A DNA stretch of 6,418 nucleotides from Gemmatimonadales bacterium (GTDB lineage: Bacteria; Gemmatimonadota; Gemmatimonadetes; Gemmatimonadales; GWC2-71-9). This document shows, piece after piece, positions 6,413 to 6,418 of this stretch. Each line of letters begins with the position of its first letter. Position 1 is the first letter of the stretch. The translations under genes and the position numbers were made by a program. Under the pieces are notes generated by a model. That model searched no databases. It was not told where the DNA came from and saw nothing but the letters and a program-made list of their open reading frames with translations. Where the stretch lies: positions 1 to 6,418 of the forward strand of contig JAICPP010000183.1 of assembly GCA_025929805.1 (NCBI GenBank), given 5' to 3'.

Positions 6413-6418
6413 GCCACC

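Overview
The window looks like a GC-rich bacterial chromosome segment. It has two parts: a compact housekeeping operon on the minus strand (about 1-3420), and a region built from two insertion sequences around a tRNA gene (about 3499-6418). I see no plasmid, phage or defence genes. The organism cannot be fixed from the sequence. The GC-rich coding, mixed ATG/GTG starts and a tRNA gene without an encoded CCA tail would fit a GC-rich lineage such as Chloroflexota (Thermomicrobia-like) or a neighbour, but this is a weak guess.

Operon (minus strand, read right to left): a promoter at about 3386-3414 leads into a D-2-hydroxyacid dehydrogenase of the glyoxylate/hydroxypyruvate reductase type (2382-3362). 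Next come fabF (1091-2395), ruvC (571-1077, possibly from 1110) and the first 185 codons of a TlyA-type S4/FtsJ rRNA methyltransferase (1-557), which runs off the left edge. fabF overlaps the dehydrogenase by 14 bp, and the ruvC and tlyA junctions are about 13 nt, so the four genes are probably cotranscribed. Their roles (2-oxoacid/2-hydroxyacid metabolism, fatty acid elongation, Holliday junction resolution, ribosome modification) do not form one pathway. This looks like a convenience operon of growth genes.

Mobile region: a 1211-bp ISAs1-family element (3499-4709) has 21-bp perfect terminal inverted repeats. Its transposase is dead, with four in-frame stops and a frameshift. It sits between the divergent promoters of the operon and a tRNA-Gly(CCC) gene (4757-4829) and stops 6 bp short of the tRNA -35 box. 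The tRNA is followed by a strong intrinsic terminator (4837-4866). A short basic ORF with a good ribosome binding site (from 4957) then runs into the end of an IS256-family element (about 5022-6412), whose 420-residue transposase (5053-6315, minus) appears intact.

I did not find a convincing undescribed system. The points most worth a second look are the short Lys/Arg-rich ORF cut by the IS256 element, the dead ISAs1 copy that kept perfect ends, and its position between two divergent promoters.
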